Below are positions 8,582 through 18,250 of a stretch of DNA of 64,000 nucleotides, in pieces. The stretch is from JANXZS01 sp963797255 (lineage in GTDB: Bacteria; Acidobacteriota; Terriglobia; Terriglobales; Acidobacteriaceae): the NCBI GenBank assembly GCA_963797255.1, contig CAWCOV010000015.1:248001-312000 (forward strand), given 5' to 3'. Each line of letters opens with the position of its first letter. The first letter of the stretch is position 1. A program made the translations under genes and the position numbers. The notes beneath the pieces were generated by a model that was not told the origin of the DNA, did no database searches, and saw nothing but the letters and a program-made list of their open reading frames with translations.

Positions 8582-11500
8582 ATGGCGCTGACACAGACGA
8601 ATCAACGAGTTGTCCGCTGGACGATCGTTTCTCTTTCAATCATGGCATCCGTCATTGGTGCGGTCGTCCATGTAAATCGATCCGTCCGTGCCGGTCAAAC
8701 TGCGCCAGCTTCAACGCGAAGTATCACGTTAGGCCAGGGGCGGTCGGGGTCACTTTACGCAGTCACACTCTGGGTGAAGAATCCTGCGCAGGTACAGGGA
8801 AACGATTCTGTTCATGTCACGGTGAACGACGCGAAGGGCGAAGTTGAATCCAAATGGCTGCACGCGGCTGATCTCGATTTTTACCTGACCCTGCGGCCGC
8901 GTGAAGAAGGTCCAGTTACGGTGAACGTTTCATCGTCATCCGGGGACCATTCTCCGGAGATTAGCTCAGCCTTGAGCAAGATTCTTCAGGTATCCGCTGC
9001 TTCACCAGGTAGTGACGCCGATCTGAAGCGCGGTGTCATAGCCGCTGCACCCAACTCAACGTGGCAGGATGCTCAACCGTTCGAAATAGGCCAGACGATC
9101 TTCGGAGCCGCCGACGAAAGGCCTTATGCTCCATCGAAGAGTGAAGATGCCTATGCAGCGATGCTAAAAGGATTTCAATGGTTTCGATTCACGTTCAAGG
9201 AAAAACAGCCGCGCCTGGTTTACTTTGTTCTCAATGTGACCGATCGCGACGTCCCGCTGGACGTGGACATTTTTCAACTCGGCAAAGATACGAGCGGAAA
9301 GTCCGATGTTGTTCCGTTTAATGATGGACAGTTTGTCTATCAGGTAGAAGCAACTCAAAATTATCCCGGCCTGTACAAGTTCCGCACCCGCATCCTTCAG
9401 CCGGGACAGGAGTACTACGTTCGCATCGCCCCGAATCATCCGGCTTATCAATTGCACACTTACCTGTACAGCGTGCCGCCATATAAAGATCCGCACGAAG
9501 CCGTGCGTGCCGGTATGGATTTTCTTATCAACATGGGGGATAGCTGGCTATCGAATACGCCTCGCCGAGGCGCGATCGCGATGCGCACCACCATGCAGCA
9601 TTCTGAAACGCAGCTCTGTATAGCCTGCCATCCTTCGCAGTTCACAACGCGTGGAACTTTAAAGGCCGTTCAAAACGGTTATGCTCCCACGCAGCGCGCG
9701 AGTCTCGAGTTTATTACCGATCGTATTTACAACAACACGAGGCCTTTGTATGGAGAACCCAATACAAATTGGGTGCGAATGATCTATACGGCGCGCACCG
9801 AGGCTAGCCGCCTGCCGCTAATTACAAATGCATTTGAGGAAAATGTTACCCACGACAAGCCGCGGAAAGATTTCGACTTGCCGTATGCAAACTTTCTGAA
9901 GATTCACTACAAGGGACTGACGGTGATGCCGGGCGATGAGGCCGACGGCTGCGAACCCGACGTTAGCCCATTCGAGATTGCCCAGCAGAGTTGGCATACT
10001 TTTGACTTGGCGTACAAGCAAACTAAGCTGCAGGATTGGCTCGATGAACGCGACCACGTGGAACGCTTGGCGCTCCCTTACGAACCAAAAAACATGATCG
10101 ATGTGAACTGGAAGATCATGTTCTTGTCTGAAGTGAACCACCAAAAATACGCCACACAAATCGACACATTGATCGAGAAGCTCTATGAGTATGAAACACC
10201 GGACGGAGGGTGGCCTTACCCGTTCGATAAGAAAGCGAAGCCGGCGGACTTTGTTTCCTATAACTCCGTGTTAGCGCTTGCCGAAGCTGGTCGTCGCCCG
10301 GAAACTGACGAGCATCTTGCACGAGCGGTAAAGGCTATGCTCGCCGCTCAGAGACCAGAGGGTAGCTGGGAGGGCGATCCTGTGTATCAAGGTTTCAACA
10401 CGCCCTTCCGGGCGACGCAGTTTGCAGTAATGGCTCTGTCCACGCTCTATCCAGGCGACACAAAAGCCAAGAACTGGAATGCTGCCTATCCCGCGCCACC
10501 CATGACGCTGGCTAAAAACGATCTTGCGCTTCTTCTGCAGCAACTCGATCAGTACTGGGATCTTGCTCCTGAGCCAGTCCTGCTTCAGGTTCGAAATGTG
10601 CTCGGCGAGAGCGATCAGCCGCTAGCCCGCGAAGCTGCAGCTCGAGCGCTTGGACACATGGCCGATCCGGGAGCCATGCCGGCCTTGATAAAGGGACTCG
10701 GCGATAAGACCAAGATGGTGCAGACTGCATCGGCATATGCAGTCCGAATGGTTCTCTCGCGACGGCAGGATTCGGCACCAGCCGGTCGTAAACTGTTGGC
10801 CACCGCTCTTGGATCAACCGACGCTCGGACGCGTTGGGGCGCCGCACGGGTGTTCAATCAACACTTCCGGTACCTGACCGGCGATTCAATACTACTCGCG
10901 GCTCTCGAACGCGACCTGGCCGACCCGGTACCTTACGTTCGATTCGAGGCCGCCGGTGGGTTGTGGCGCTGGTATTACTGGCAGGTTGACAAGCCCGAGG
11001 TGCGTCGCGGAACGTTGGAAGCGCTGGCGACTCGTCTCAACACCGAAACGGATCCTATGGTTCGGCGTGGCTTGCAGGAGAGCGTTTACGACCTACTCGA
11101 CGAGAACACCGGATATCTTTCCGCCTGGGTGCGGGCCAGCGCCACAGATGAGGACAAGGAGCGCATTAACGCCGGTTATGAAGCGGTCGCACGCGATCAG
11201 GCGCAAGTTCTCGCGAAAGTTCTCCGAGAGGGAACACCCCTGGGGCGTGAGGGCATCCTGAACGCACTTTGGGATTTCCATATCCGCCATTACGCGTTGC
11301 CGGAGATGAAGGCAGACACCGTCTCCGTCGGGCTCCCCGCAGTCCTCACCAAGTACGTGACCGGTGTACCCGATCTGCATCGCCCCGGATATGAATATCC
11401 ACCCTATCGTGAGACAGTCGATTTTAAATACGACGTACACAACGGCTTCTTCCAAACACGCGTCGGCAACGACAGTGATCTCATTCATTACTTCAAGAAT

Positions 11501-12868
11501 TCGGGGCCGGAGTTGGAGGACGCCTTGCTCGAGTGCCTCGTGAATTCGAACGATTCGATGAAGATCGAAGTCCTGAAGGCCGGTAGCACGCTAAGTGAAT
11601 CGGGCGACGCACGATTTACGCTCGCAGCCTTAAACCTGTCACAGGATCCAAATCCTGATGTGCGACAAACAGTCCGCTACGTCTACGAAAACGGCCAGCG
11701 GGGAATATTGAATCTCAGCACACCTGCCGCGCCGGATCCAAAACTCGTGGATAAGGTGGTGGAGATCCTCAAACAAGGAAACCCGGACAGCCAGGCGGTG
11801 GTTCTACCGTTGCTCGCTGCACTCCCAGAGAACTCGGTGTGGGAACAACAAGTCAGCGTGCAGGACGCACTCCGATCGATGCTTGAACAAAAGCCAAGGC
11901 CGAAGAATTACGCGGACGTGTTGGATGCGGCTTCGTCCTTCAAGAACCTCATGCAAGAGCCAAAGCTACAAGCACAAGTATTCGCGGGACTGCATTCCTT
12001 CAATCCTGATGTCCAACGCGCAGCCGTGCGGATTTCATTCGAACACTTTTTGAACGATCCCAACACCGCGTCTGCTGTAAAAGCTGAATTCGCGAATCTC
12101 AATGTCACTGCGCTCAGCATTTTGATAGAGGAAGCCAACAATCCGAAGTTCTTAAAAAGACGTCTGGGCGTTGCTGGTGGCGCGGTTTCCCAGGATCAGG
12201 ACTATTTGAATCGACATGCAGCCACATTGAAGATTAAGGAACCTCTTGAATATCCCATCGTGGTCGACGTAATTTTGGCAAGCCTGATGAACCCTGATGC
12301 CAATGTGAGTGCTGCTGCGCTGGATACTCTGCGTAAAGTGAAAGGCGTAGAACAACGGCCGGATTTTCACGCCGCGATGGAACAATTGCAGAATTCCAGC
12401 AATCCGCGTCTGAAACTCATATCCACTAGCGTGCTGAAAGGTAAGAATCTTTCCGACGCTTTGAGCGATGTACAGCCCGGCTCCGTTTTGGATTTCCGAT
12501 TTTTCGTCGCTAGAGTCGAGCCCATTCTGGCTAAGCCCGGTGCGGATGGCAAGGCCTGTGTCTTCTGCCACGCAAGCCATGTGATTTTCAAGTTGGAACC
12601 GCCGAATGCACAGGGAGCATTTTCAGACCAGGACAGCAAGGAGAATTACAAATACGCGATGCGCGTCGTGGACATCACCAATCCTGACAAGAGCCTGCTC
12701 GTCATCAAACCCACGCGACCTACCGACAGCGCCGGCAATGTGGGCGATTATCTGGCCACTCATAACGGGGGACAGCGCTGGCACGGAAACGAGTCGAGCG
12801 AGCAGTACCGGACAATACTGGAGTGGATCCGCGGAGGCCGCCTTGAGAGTACGACTGCATCGAATTAG
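8582..12868 (+). CDS. Exported toroid/HEAT-repeat protein with two c-type haem motifs
   Basis: A 1428-residue protein with a GAGG Shine-Dalgarno about 7 bases before ATG and an N-terminal hydrophobic segment (residues 14-30). Residues 50-300 are beta-rich. A haem motif CIACH lies at 346-350 and a second, CVFCH, near 1325. Between them is a squalene-cyclase-like alpha/alpha toroid segment (YETPDGGWPYPFD, AQRPEGSWEGDP) and then a long HEAT-repeat stretch (REAAARALGHMADPGAMPAL). The C-terminal haem segment resembles Planctomycete-type cytochrome domains that end in a WIRGG motif. It follows the peroxidase, cupredoxin and propeller genes after 185 bases, and the same exported redox process is likely. 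The function is unknown; the domain order is unusual. Confidence 0.75.
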   Translation: MALTQTNQRVVRWTIVSLSIMASVIGAVVHVNRSVRAGQTAPASTRSITLGQGRSGSLYAVTLWVKNPAQVQGNDSVHVTVNDAKGEVESKWLHAADLDFYLTLRPREEGPVTVNVSSSSGDHSPEISSALSKILQVSAASPGSDADLKRGVIAAAPNSTWQDAQPFEIGQTIFGAADERPYAPSKSEDAYAAMLKGFQWFRFTFKEKQPRLVYFVLNVTDRDVPLDVDIFQLGKDTSGKSDVVPFNDGQFVYQVEATQNYPGLYKFRTRILQPGQEYYVRIAPNHPAYQLHTYLYSVPPYKDPHEAVRAGMDFLINMGDSWLSNTPRRGAIAMRTTMQHSETQLCIACHPSQFTTRGTLKAVQNGYAPTQRASLEFITDRIYNNTRPLYGEPNTNWVRMIYTARTEASRLPLITNAFEENVTHDKPRKDFDLPYANFLKIHYKGLTVMPGDEADGCEPDVSPFEIAQQSWHTFDLAYKQTKLQDWLDERDHVERLALPYEPKNMIDVNWKIMFLSEVNHQKYATQIDTLIEKLYEYETPDGGWPYPFDKKAKPADFVSYNSVLALAEAGRRPETDEHLARAVKAMLAAQRPEGSWEGDPVYQGFNTPFRATQFAVMALSTLYPGDTKAKNWNAAYPAPPMTLAKNDLALLLQQLDQYWDLAPEPVLLQVRNVLGESDQPLAREAAARALGHMADPGAMPALIKGLGDKTKMVQTASAYAVRMVLSRRQDSAPAGRKLLATALGSTDARTRWGAARVFNQHFRYLTGDSILLAALERDLADPVPYVRFEAAGGLWRWYYWQVDKPEVRRGTLEALATRLNTETDPMVRRGLQESVYDLLDENTGYLSAWVRASATDEDKERINAGYEAVARDQAQVLAKVLREGTPLGREGILNALWDFHIRHYALPEMKADTVSVGLPAVLTKYVTGVPDLHRPGYEYPPYRETVDFKYDVHNGFFQTRVGNDSDLIHYFKNSGPELEDALLECLVNSNDSMKIEVLKAGSTLSESGDARFTLAALNLSQDPNPDVRQTVRYVYENGQRGILNLSTPAAPDPKLVDKVVEILKQGNPDSQAVVLPLLAALPENSVWEQQVSVQDALRSMLEQKPRPKNYADVLDAASSFKNLMQEPKLQAQVFAGLHSFNPDVQRAAVRISFEHFLNDPNTASAVKAEFANLNVTALSILIEEANNPKFLKRRLGVAGGAVSQDQDYLNRHAATLKIKEPLEYPIVVDVILASLMNPDANVSAAALDTLRKVKGVEQRPDFHAAMEQLQNSSNPRLKLISTSVLKGKNLSDALSDVQPGSVLDFRFFVARVEPILAKPGADGKACVFCHASHVIFKLEPPNAQGAFSDQDSKENYKYAMRVVDITNPDKSLLVIKPTRPTDSAGNVGDYLATHNGGQRWHGNESSEQYRTILEWIRGGRLESTTASN

Positions 12869-13457
12869 GAGTAGCTGAGCGGTTCATCTTTTACCGTGAG
12901 TCAGTCAGTGCCATCCGAGCACGATTCACGTAAAGTACGTCCTTACCTATCGCCTGGCAAACTGTCCCAAAGCGAAGATTGTTGTGCAATGGGAAGCCCG
13001 TCCGTTTTTCCGCTGTCTTGCGCCCACCTGAAGCGCCCCTCTATCTTCGTGGCCGATGTGAAGGATATAGCCTCCGCGGGACACCGCGCCCTGGGGTGCG
13101 CAGACTCGTCCAAACGGTCCGAAACATCTTTGAGTGATTAGTGCATTAACGAACTCTTGTAACGGCTCGAGCGCACACGAACTCGTGGGTGCAAGCCGAT
13201 TCGGGAAAGCCCCTTCGCTGGCGTTGCATATCTTCCATTTGTAACTCCCGAGTAAATACAACTAAAGTTTTAATAAATATCACAAAAGTAACGTATAAGT
13301 AACCGACCCTGGAGCCGATTATGTCCCTAACATTTGCCAAAAACTGAACCGATCAGAACATCGTCGACTTTAGTCGTTGAGCGAAATTTCGGGTCCCCAC
13401 AGGGATCATTCCAATCGTCTACGATTGATCACCCTGTGACCCGCTGGGGCGGATAGT
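12869..13457. other. Intergenic region with structured leader
   Basis: 589 bases with no credible gene on either strand. The part at 13250-13310 is AT-rich (AGTTTTAATAAATATC) and could contain the promoter of the beta-helix gene. A strong stem-loop directly before that gene is listed separately. Confidence 0.5.
13391..13442 (+). promoter_or_regulatory. Stem-loop in the 5-prime leader of the beta-helix gene
   Basis: GGGTC (13391) pairs with GACCC (13438), and ACAGGG (13399) pairs with CCCTGT (13432), leaving a three-base CCC bulge. An inner stem CAATCG/CGATTG (13412 and 13422) closes a TCTA loop. The structure ends about 15 bases before the ATG at 13458 and just before the GGGGCGGA ribosome-binding region. 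It could control translation or mRNA stability, or it may be a DNA operator. It is not followed by a T-run, so it is unlikely to be an intrinsic terminator. Confidence 0.5.
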
Positions 13458-16400
13458 ATGCATTCTTACAGGGTTTTCTTAATTTTTATTCTTTCGGTTT
13501 TGACCATAACGGGAATTCGCGTAGACGCACAAGCCCACGTAATTGAGAACCAAACGACCTACATTTATGTAGATGGAAGTAGCGGTTCCGATAGTAACCC
13601 AGGAACGGTGACCTCCCCTTTCAAAACGGTCCAGGCCGCGATCAACAAGGCAAATATTTCAAACCGGGCGTCGGTTGGAATCAAAGTCATAGTCAACCCG
13701 GGCGTCTACCGTGAGTACGTCAGTATCGGCAATTACAACGTCACGTCAGCCCCGCTTACCGTTGAGGCAGCTTCAAGGGGTACAGCCCTCATTTCTGGTT
13801 CGGAACTCCTGACGGGATGGACACAGGAAAGTGCAAATATTTATTCCACTTCATGGACGGCGGATCTTGGGGTTTGTCCGATTCCCAATGGCTGGCCAAC
13901 CAATTTCGCACCGATCGCGCGCCGGCCGGAGATGGTATTTGTGGACGGCATTCCGCTCACACAGACCATGTCATACGCGGAATTGGTTCCTGGAACGTTC
14001 TTCGTGGATGAGACAGCGAACACGATGTTCGTGTCGCCGGGAACTTCAACGAATATGGCGACCGCTGTAGTTGAGGCTGCCAAGCGAACCCAAACTCTTT
14101 CGGTGTCCGGACGAACCAATGTGGTACTCCGCGGCTTGGTGTTTCGTCACGCAGCCAACTGCATGAATAGCAGCAGCGCAGCTATAAACGGAAGTAACAA
14201 CGTACTCGTCGACGGGGTTCAGGCGTTGTGGAACAACTGGGGTGGCTTCGGAGTTTTCAATAGCAGTAATGTGACGGTGCAGAATTCCGTTGCGAGCTAC
14301 AACGGTGGGGTTGGGTTCACTTCTACCAAGGATCAAAGCACACTCTTCAATTCGAGCGAGAGTGACTACAACAATTGGCGCGGTGCGCAGGCTGCCTATT
14401 ATGACTGGGCAATGGGCGGCACCAAGTTCTTTCAAATGCGTAGCACCACGGTGCAGAATCACATCTCCTATAACAATCAGGCGCAGGGCTTGTGGTTTGA
14501 TACGGACAACAAAAACATCCTCATCGACAATGCGACCCTCTCTGGCAACACACAGGCTGCCCTTCAAATTGAGAGGAATGAAGGCCCCATCACCCTTCAG
14601 AACAGTCATCTTTGTTTTAGCGGCCAAGGGGTGAACGTTCTCACCAGTTCCGATTTGACCGTTAAGAACAACACTTTTTATAACAACAGCGGAACTAACA
14701 AATATCAGGCGGATATCTATCTAGCCGGTCAAGCCGGCGGCAAAATTATCACGGACTGGCAGACTGGCCAGTCGTACGATCTGTTCACGACGGGAATGGT
14801 GCTATCAGGAAATACATTCCAGGACTCTTCGGTCGGACAGCTCGTCTTCGGGACATACCTGGGGGGAACAGATTGGACAAGTTTCTGGACAACGCTCAAG
14901 GCAAGTGACAACACCTGGTTCAACTCGGCAACAACGAGTGCGTTCAAAATTCCAAATGGGAAAACGGTCAATCTCGCTGGTTGGCAGAGCGCGATCAGTT
15001 CGGACTACAGTTCTACCTGGGCGCCACCAGCCACATCACCGGCAGCCACTTGCTCGGCACCAAATCCCGCGTTGACTGACTTTAATGTAATCGTCGACAA
15101 CCGCGCTTACACAATGTCATCCGGTAAGGCAATCGCGAATATAAACCTGAACTCTTTCGGACACGGAACTGTAAGCCTGCGTATCGCGGGAGTGCCGAAC
15201 GGAGTCGGTGCGACTTTAAGTCAACAAAGCCTGGTTAGTGGAAGGGTCGCTCTTACATTTACATCCTCGTCATCGGCAGTCGCGCAGAACGTGCCGATTA
15301 CAATCTGGGCCACGGGCGGATCCCGGGTTCACAGCGTAACTTTCTATCTACAAGTCACCCCTTTCGCAACTGCGCAGACGACTCCTACGATTTCTTGGCC
15401 AACGCCGAAGGGAGTTGTCTATGGAACCGCTCTTAGCTCGACACAGCTTGCTGCTGCACTGAGCGTGCCCGGTACCTGCAGTTACCTGCCTCCCGCTGGC
15501 ACTGTGCTTAGGCCCGGAACGCAGACTCTCACCGCTAATTGCAGCCCGACTGACACAGTTGCGTACAAAACTCCAGCAGCCGCAACGGTCTCCTTAGCAG
15601 TGAGCAAAGCACCCCTGACGATTACCGCGTTGAGTCCCACAGTAGGCTACGGCGACGCTCTACCCATCATCACGCCAATTTATAGCGGATTTGTGAACGG
15701 CGATAGCAGTGCTTCGCTAACTACGGCACCCATTTGCACTACTTCCTATACCGTCACCAGCGCTGTTGGCTCGTCCCCGATAACTAGTTGCTCGGGCGCG
15801 GTCAGCGCAAACTATATCATAAGCAATCTCCCCGGAGCCGTGATCATCACCAAGGCATCGCAAACCATCAATTTTGCACAGCCTGCAACGACGTTAAATT
15901 ATGGTGCCTCTGCAATTCCGCTCACTGCCACTTCGACCTCCGGGTTAACGGTAGCGTTCGCTGGGACTGCTGGAGTTTGCACTGTTTCCGGGAGCACCCT
16001 AAACATCATTGGAGCTGGAACCTGCAGTGTCACGGCGAGTCAGGCTGGCAGCAACAATTACTCCGCTGCGACGGCCCTTTCCCGCGCAATCATCGTGAAT
16101 CCGGCTACTTTGATTGTCACCGCATCGAGTCCCACAGTGATCTACGGTGATGCAGTCCCGACGATCGCCCCGGGATACACTGGCTTTGTGAACGGGGACG
16201 CTAGTGTTTCGCTGGCCGCTGCACCAACGTGCACTACGTCTTACACAAGAACCAGTGCAGTTGGATCCTTACCAACAACGACTTGCTCAGGCGCAATCGC
16301 CTCCAACTACTCCATCCGCTATGTTGCCGGAACCGTGACGATCTTGCCGGTGACACAAACCATTACCGCGAAGCCGACCTTTTCACTAGCGTCCGGGACG

Positions 16401-17252
16401 TACACGAGCGTGCAGAGCGTAACAATTTCGGATGCCACGATTGGCGCGACCATCTACTACACACTTGACGGAACAACTCCTACAACTAAATCGGCAATCT
16501 ATACCCAAGCAATCAAAGTAAGTAGCACGACGACCCTCAAAGCGATCGCGCTAGCGAATGGGTGTACTGCGAGTGCAATCGCAACAGCAGATTTCACAAT
16601 CAACTTGCCTAAGATTAATTTTGTCGACGGTTTTTCAGCAGCAGGGAACATGCAACTGAATGGTAAGACCACGGTAGTTGGCACTTCTTTGGAATTAACC
16701 GATGGTAAAACTAGTGAAACATCCAGCGCCTTCTTCGCCACTCCTGTGAACGTCACAAAATTCTCGACCAGCTTTAGCATTCTGCAGACATCGGCGTCAG
16801 GTGACGGAATGATGTTTGTGATTCAAAACTCTTCTGCGGGGCCTACAGCTCTTGGACCTAACGGGAGTTCCCTGGGCTATTCCTATGGGGCGACACAGCC
16901 TGGGGCGATATTAAAGAGCCTTGGAATAAAGTTCGACATTTACAGTAACGTAGGTGAAGGCCCAAATTCTACGGGGCTATACCTCAATGGGGCGAGGCCC
17001 ACGACACCCGCTTTGGACATGACTCCTTCTGGTGTTGACCTGCATCGCGGGCATCCGATGAACGTGCAGCTCAACTACGACGGAACGACTCTTAAAATGA
17101 CCGTAACAGATTCGGTCACTGCTAAATCATTCTCTACAAGCTGGGTCGTGAATATCTCCCAGGCTATCGGCTCCTCGACCGCTTATGTCGGATTCACTGC
17201 TTCAACAGGTGGTTCCTCTGCCGTTCAACAGGTGCTCAACTGGACGTTCTAA
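13458..17252 (+). CDS. Exported beta-helix, MBG-repeat and L-type lectin mosaic protein
   Basis: A 1264-residue protein with a Sec signal peptide (VFLIFILSVLTITGIRVDAQA). Residues 30-510 form a right-handed parallel beta-helix of the pectate-lyase-like type (YVDGSSGSDSNPGTVTSPFKTVQAAI, N-rich turns such as NNWGGFGVFNSSNVTVQNS). Then come an Ig-like part, two MBG-type repeats (SPTVGYGDALPIITPIYSGF and SPTVIYGDAVPTIAPGYTGF) around a third related module, a chitobiase-C-like module (ATIYYTLDGTTPTTKSAIYT), and a C-terminal L-type lectin domain (INFVDGFSAAG to VLNWTF). This suggests a surface or secreted polysaccharide-binding or depolymerising protein; polysaccharide lyase or glycosidase activity is possible but no catalytic residues were assigned. 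It stands alone, with a stem-loop in its leader. Confidence 0.8.
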   Translation: MHSYRVFLIFILSVLTITGIRVDAQAHVIENQTTYIYVDGSSGSDSNPGTVTSPFKTVQAAINKANISNRASVGIKVIVNPGVYREYVSIGNYNVTSAPLTVEAASRGTALISGSELLTGWTQESANIYSTSWTADLGVCPIPNGWPTNFAPIARRPEMVFVDGIPLTQTMSYAELVPGTFFVDETANTMFVSPGTSTNMATAVVEAAKRTQTLSVSGRTNVVLRGLVFRHAANCMNSSSAAINGSNNVLVDGVQALWNNWGGFGVFNSSNVTVQNSVASYNGGVGFTSTKDQSTLFNSSESDYNNWRGAQAAYYDWAMGGTKFFQMRSTTVQNHISYNNQAQGLWFDTDNKNILIDNATLSGNTQAALQIERNEGPITLQNSHLCFSGQGVNVLTSSDLTVKNNTFYNNSGTNKYQADIYLAGQAGGKIITDWQTGQSYDLFTTGMVLSGNTFQDSSVGQLVFGTYLGGTDWTSFWTTLKASDNTWFNSATTSAFKIPNGKTVNLAGWQSAISSDYSSTWAPPATSPAATCSAPNPALTDFNVIVDNRAYTMSSGKAIANINLNSFGHGTVSLRIAGVPNGVGATLSQQSLVSGRVALTFTSSSSAVAQNVPITIWATGGSRVHSVTFYLQVTPFATAQTTPTISWPTPKGVVYGTALSSTQLAAALSVPGTCSYLPPAGTVLRPGTQTLTANCSPTDTVAYKTPAAATVSLAVSKAPLTITALSPTVGYGDALPIITPIYSGFVNGDSSASLTTAPICTTSYTVTSAVGSSPITSCSGAVSANYIISNLPGAVIITKASQTINFAQPATTLNYGASAIPLTATSTSGLTVAFAGTAGVCTVSGSTLNIIGAGTCSVTASQAGSNNYSAATALSRAIIVNPATLIVTASSPTVIYGDAVPTIAPGYTGFVNGDASVSLAAAPTCTTSYTRTSAVGSLPTTTCSGAIASNYSIRYVAGTVTILPVTQTITAKPTFSLASGTYTSVQSVTISDATIGATIYYTLDGTTPTTKSAIYTQAIKVSSTTTLKAIALANGCTASAIATADFTINLPKINFVDGFSAAGNMQLNGKTTVVGTSLELTDGKTSETSSAFFATPVNVTKFSTSFSILQTSASGDGMMFVIQNSSAGPTALGPNGSSLGYSYGATQPGAILKSLGIKFDIYSNVGEGPNSTGLYLNGARPTTPALDMTPSGVDLHRGHPMNVQLNYDGTTLKMTVTDSVTAKSFSTSWVVNISQAIGSSTAYVGFTASTGGSSAVQQVLNWTF
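15603..16350 (+). repeat. Two MBG-type repeats inside the mosaic gene
   Basis: Two units of about 85 codons, near 15603-15860 and 16090-16350, translate to closely similar sequences (SPTVxYGDAxPxIxPxYxGFVNGDxS, then TTSYTxTSAVGS). They are separated by a related module starting QTINFAQPATTLNYG. Similarity is clear at protein level and partial at DNA level, pointing to old internal duplication. Confidence 0.65.
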
Positions 17253-17332
17253 GCTCTCGGCTTCGTGAATGTCGAAGACGACCAACTAGCTAGCATTTGT
17301 TCTCTAGATGTAAGGCGCGCATTCTCAGTCTT

Positions 17333-17367
17333 TCGGGTCTGACAGTCAAAACTGACGGCAGGCCCGA
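17333..17367. terminator. Hairpin between convergent genes
   Basis: TCGGGTCTG (17333-17341) pairs with CAGGCCCGA (17359-17367) through one G-U wobble, with an inner GTCA/TGAC stem and an AAAC loop. It lies between the ends of the convergent mosaic and anti-sigma genes. No clear T-run follows on either strand, so it may be a weak or factor-assisted terminator. Confidence 0.4.
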
Positions 17368-17482
17368 GCATTGACTTATCCGCTTGTTTGATCTTCTTAC
17401 GTCCGTCCTTTTGAGGGCACGGCGTCCTGGTGCTTGAGATCTCCGATCCGTTCTTTTTGTCGCAGCCGCCTACCGTATATCT

Positions 17483-18250
17483 CTAATTCGGCGATTGCGC
17501 CCGGACCAACGCCGACACCAGGAGATCAAGGTCGGATGGGTTCACGTCGCTCACGGCCGCGATCTGCAGGTCTCGCGTTGATGCGTGCCTTATCGCAAAT
17601 CCAGAACGAATGCCCGGTAGTAAGGACGCAATAGGACTACCGGTGCGCGGTGTGAGAAAGACTGAGACCTCGTGTTTGTGGATTGTGAAGAGCAAGAGCG
17701 CAGCAGGTTGTCCGTTGAGGTAAGTAAGGTCTCCTCCCTTGAGAACGGTGTCGGCGGGGAGGTTTTCGGGAAGGTTAAAACTAAATGGCAGTTTGCCTTG
17801 GAACCAAGGCTTTACTGTGTGGCGATCGGTCGAAATTACCTCAGGGGATGCGCCGCTGGATAAAGTAGCCAGGTGCTGATCCAGCAATTCTGCGGAGAAA
17901 GTGTTGATCTGGTGGGCTTGCTGCCAACCGATCAGCAACATGGTAAACACAAGGCTCGCAGCCAGCGCGGCCCATGAAGCCGGGCGTAGCGACAAGATGC
18001 GGGCCGATTTCTTTAGTGGCCTTTGCTGTACTTGTGCTGTGAGACCTGCAAGTGCTTCCGGCGGAGGTGCGAAGCGCTGACCGGCACGCGCAGTCGCGGT
18101 CTTGATCTGCATGGCTGACACGACTTGCAGCGCGCAGAGGTGGCAGTCGGAGATGTGCTGCTGGATAGCACGCAACTCAGCGGCAGACAACTCGCCATCG
18201 ATGAAGGCGCTAAGAGAATCCGGGTTGAGATGGTCTGTGGTCTGAGTCAT
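17483..18250 (-). CDS. Membrane anti-sigma factor with zinc-finger domain
   Basis: I start this at ATG 18250, whose ATGA overlaps the stop of the sigma gene; the longer open frame has no start support. The 255-residue protein opens MTQTTDHLNPDSLSAFIDGEL and has the zinc-binding anti-sigma motif HISDCHLC (H-x3-C-x2-C). One membrane helix follows (SWAALAASLVFTMLLIGW), then an extracytoplasmic domain of about 140 residues. Proteins of this kind hold the cognate ECF sigma factor at the membrane until an envelope signal releases it. Four-base translational coupling to the sigma gene supports the pairing. Confidence 0.88.
   Translation of the reverse strand: MTQTTDHLNPDSLSAFIDGELSAAELRAIQQHISDCHLCALQVVSAMQIKTATARAGQRFAPPPEALAGLTAQVQQRPLKKSARILSLRPASWAALAASLVFTMLLIGWQQAHQINTFSAELLDQHLATLSSGASPEVISTDRHTVKPWFQGKLPFSFNLPENLPADTVLKGGDLTYLNGQPAALLLFTIHKHEVSVFLTPRTGSPIASLLPGIRSGFAIRHASTRDLQIAAVSDVNPSDLDLLVSALVRAQSPN

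Noticed and set aside
14046..14627. 193-residue minus-strand open frame inside the beta-helix gene
   Set aside because: It lies fully antisense to a well-supported exported protein, has no ribosome-binding site and shows no domain.
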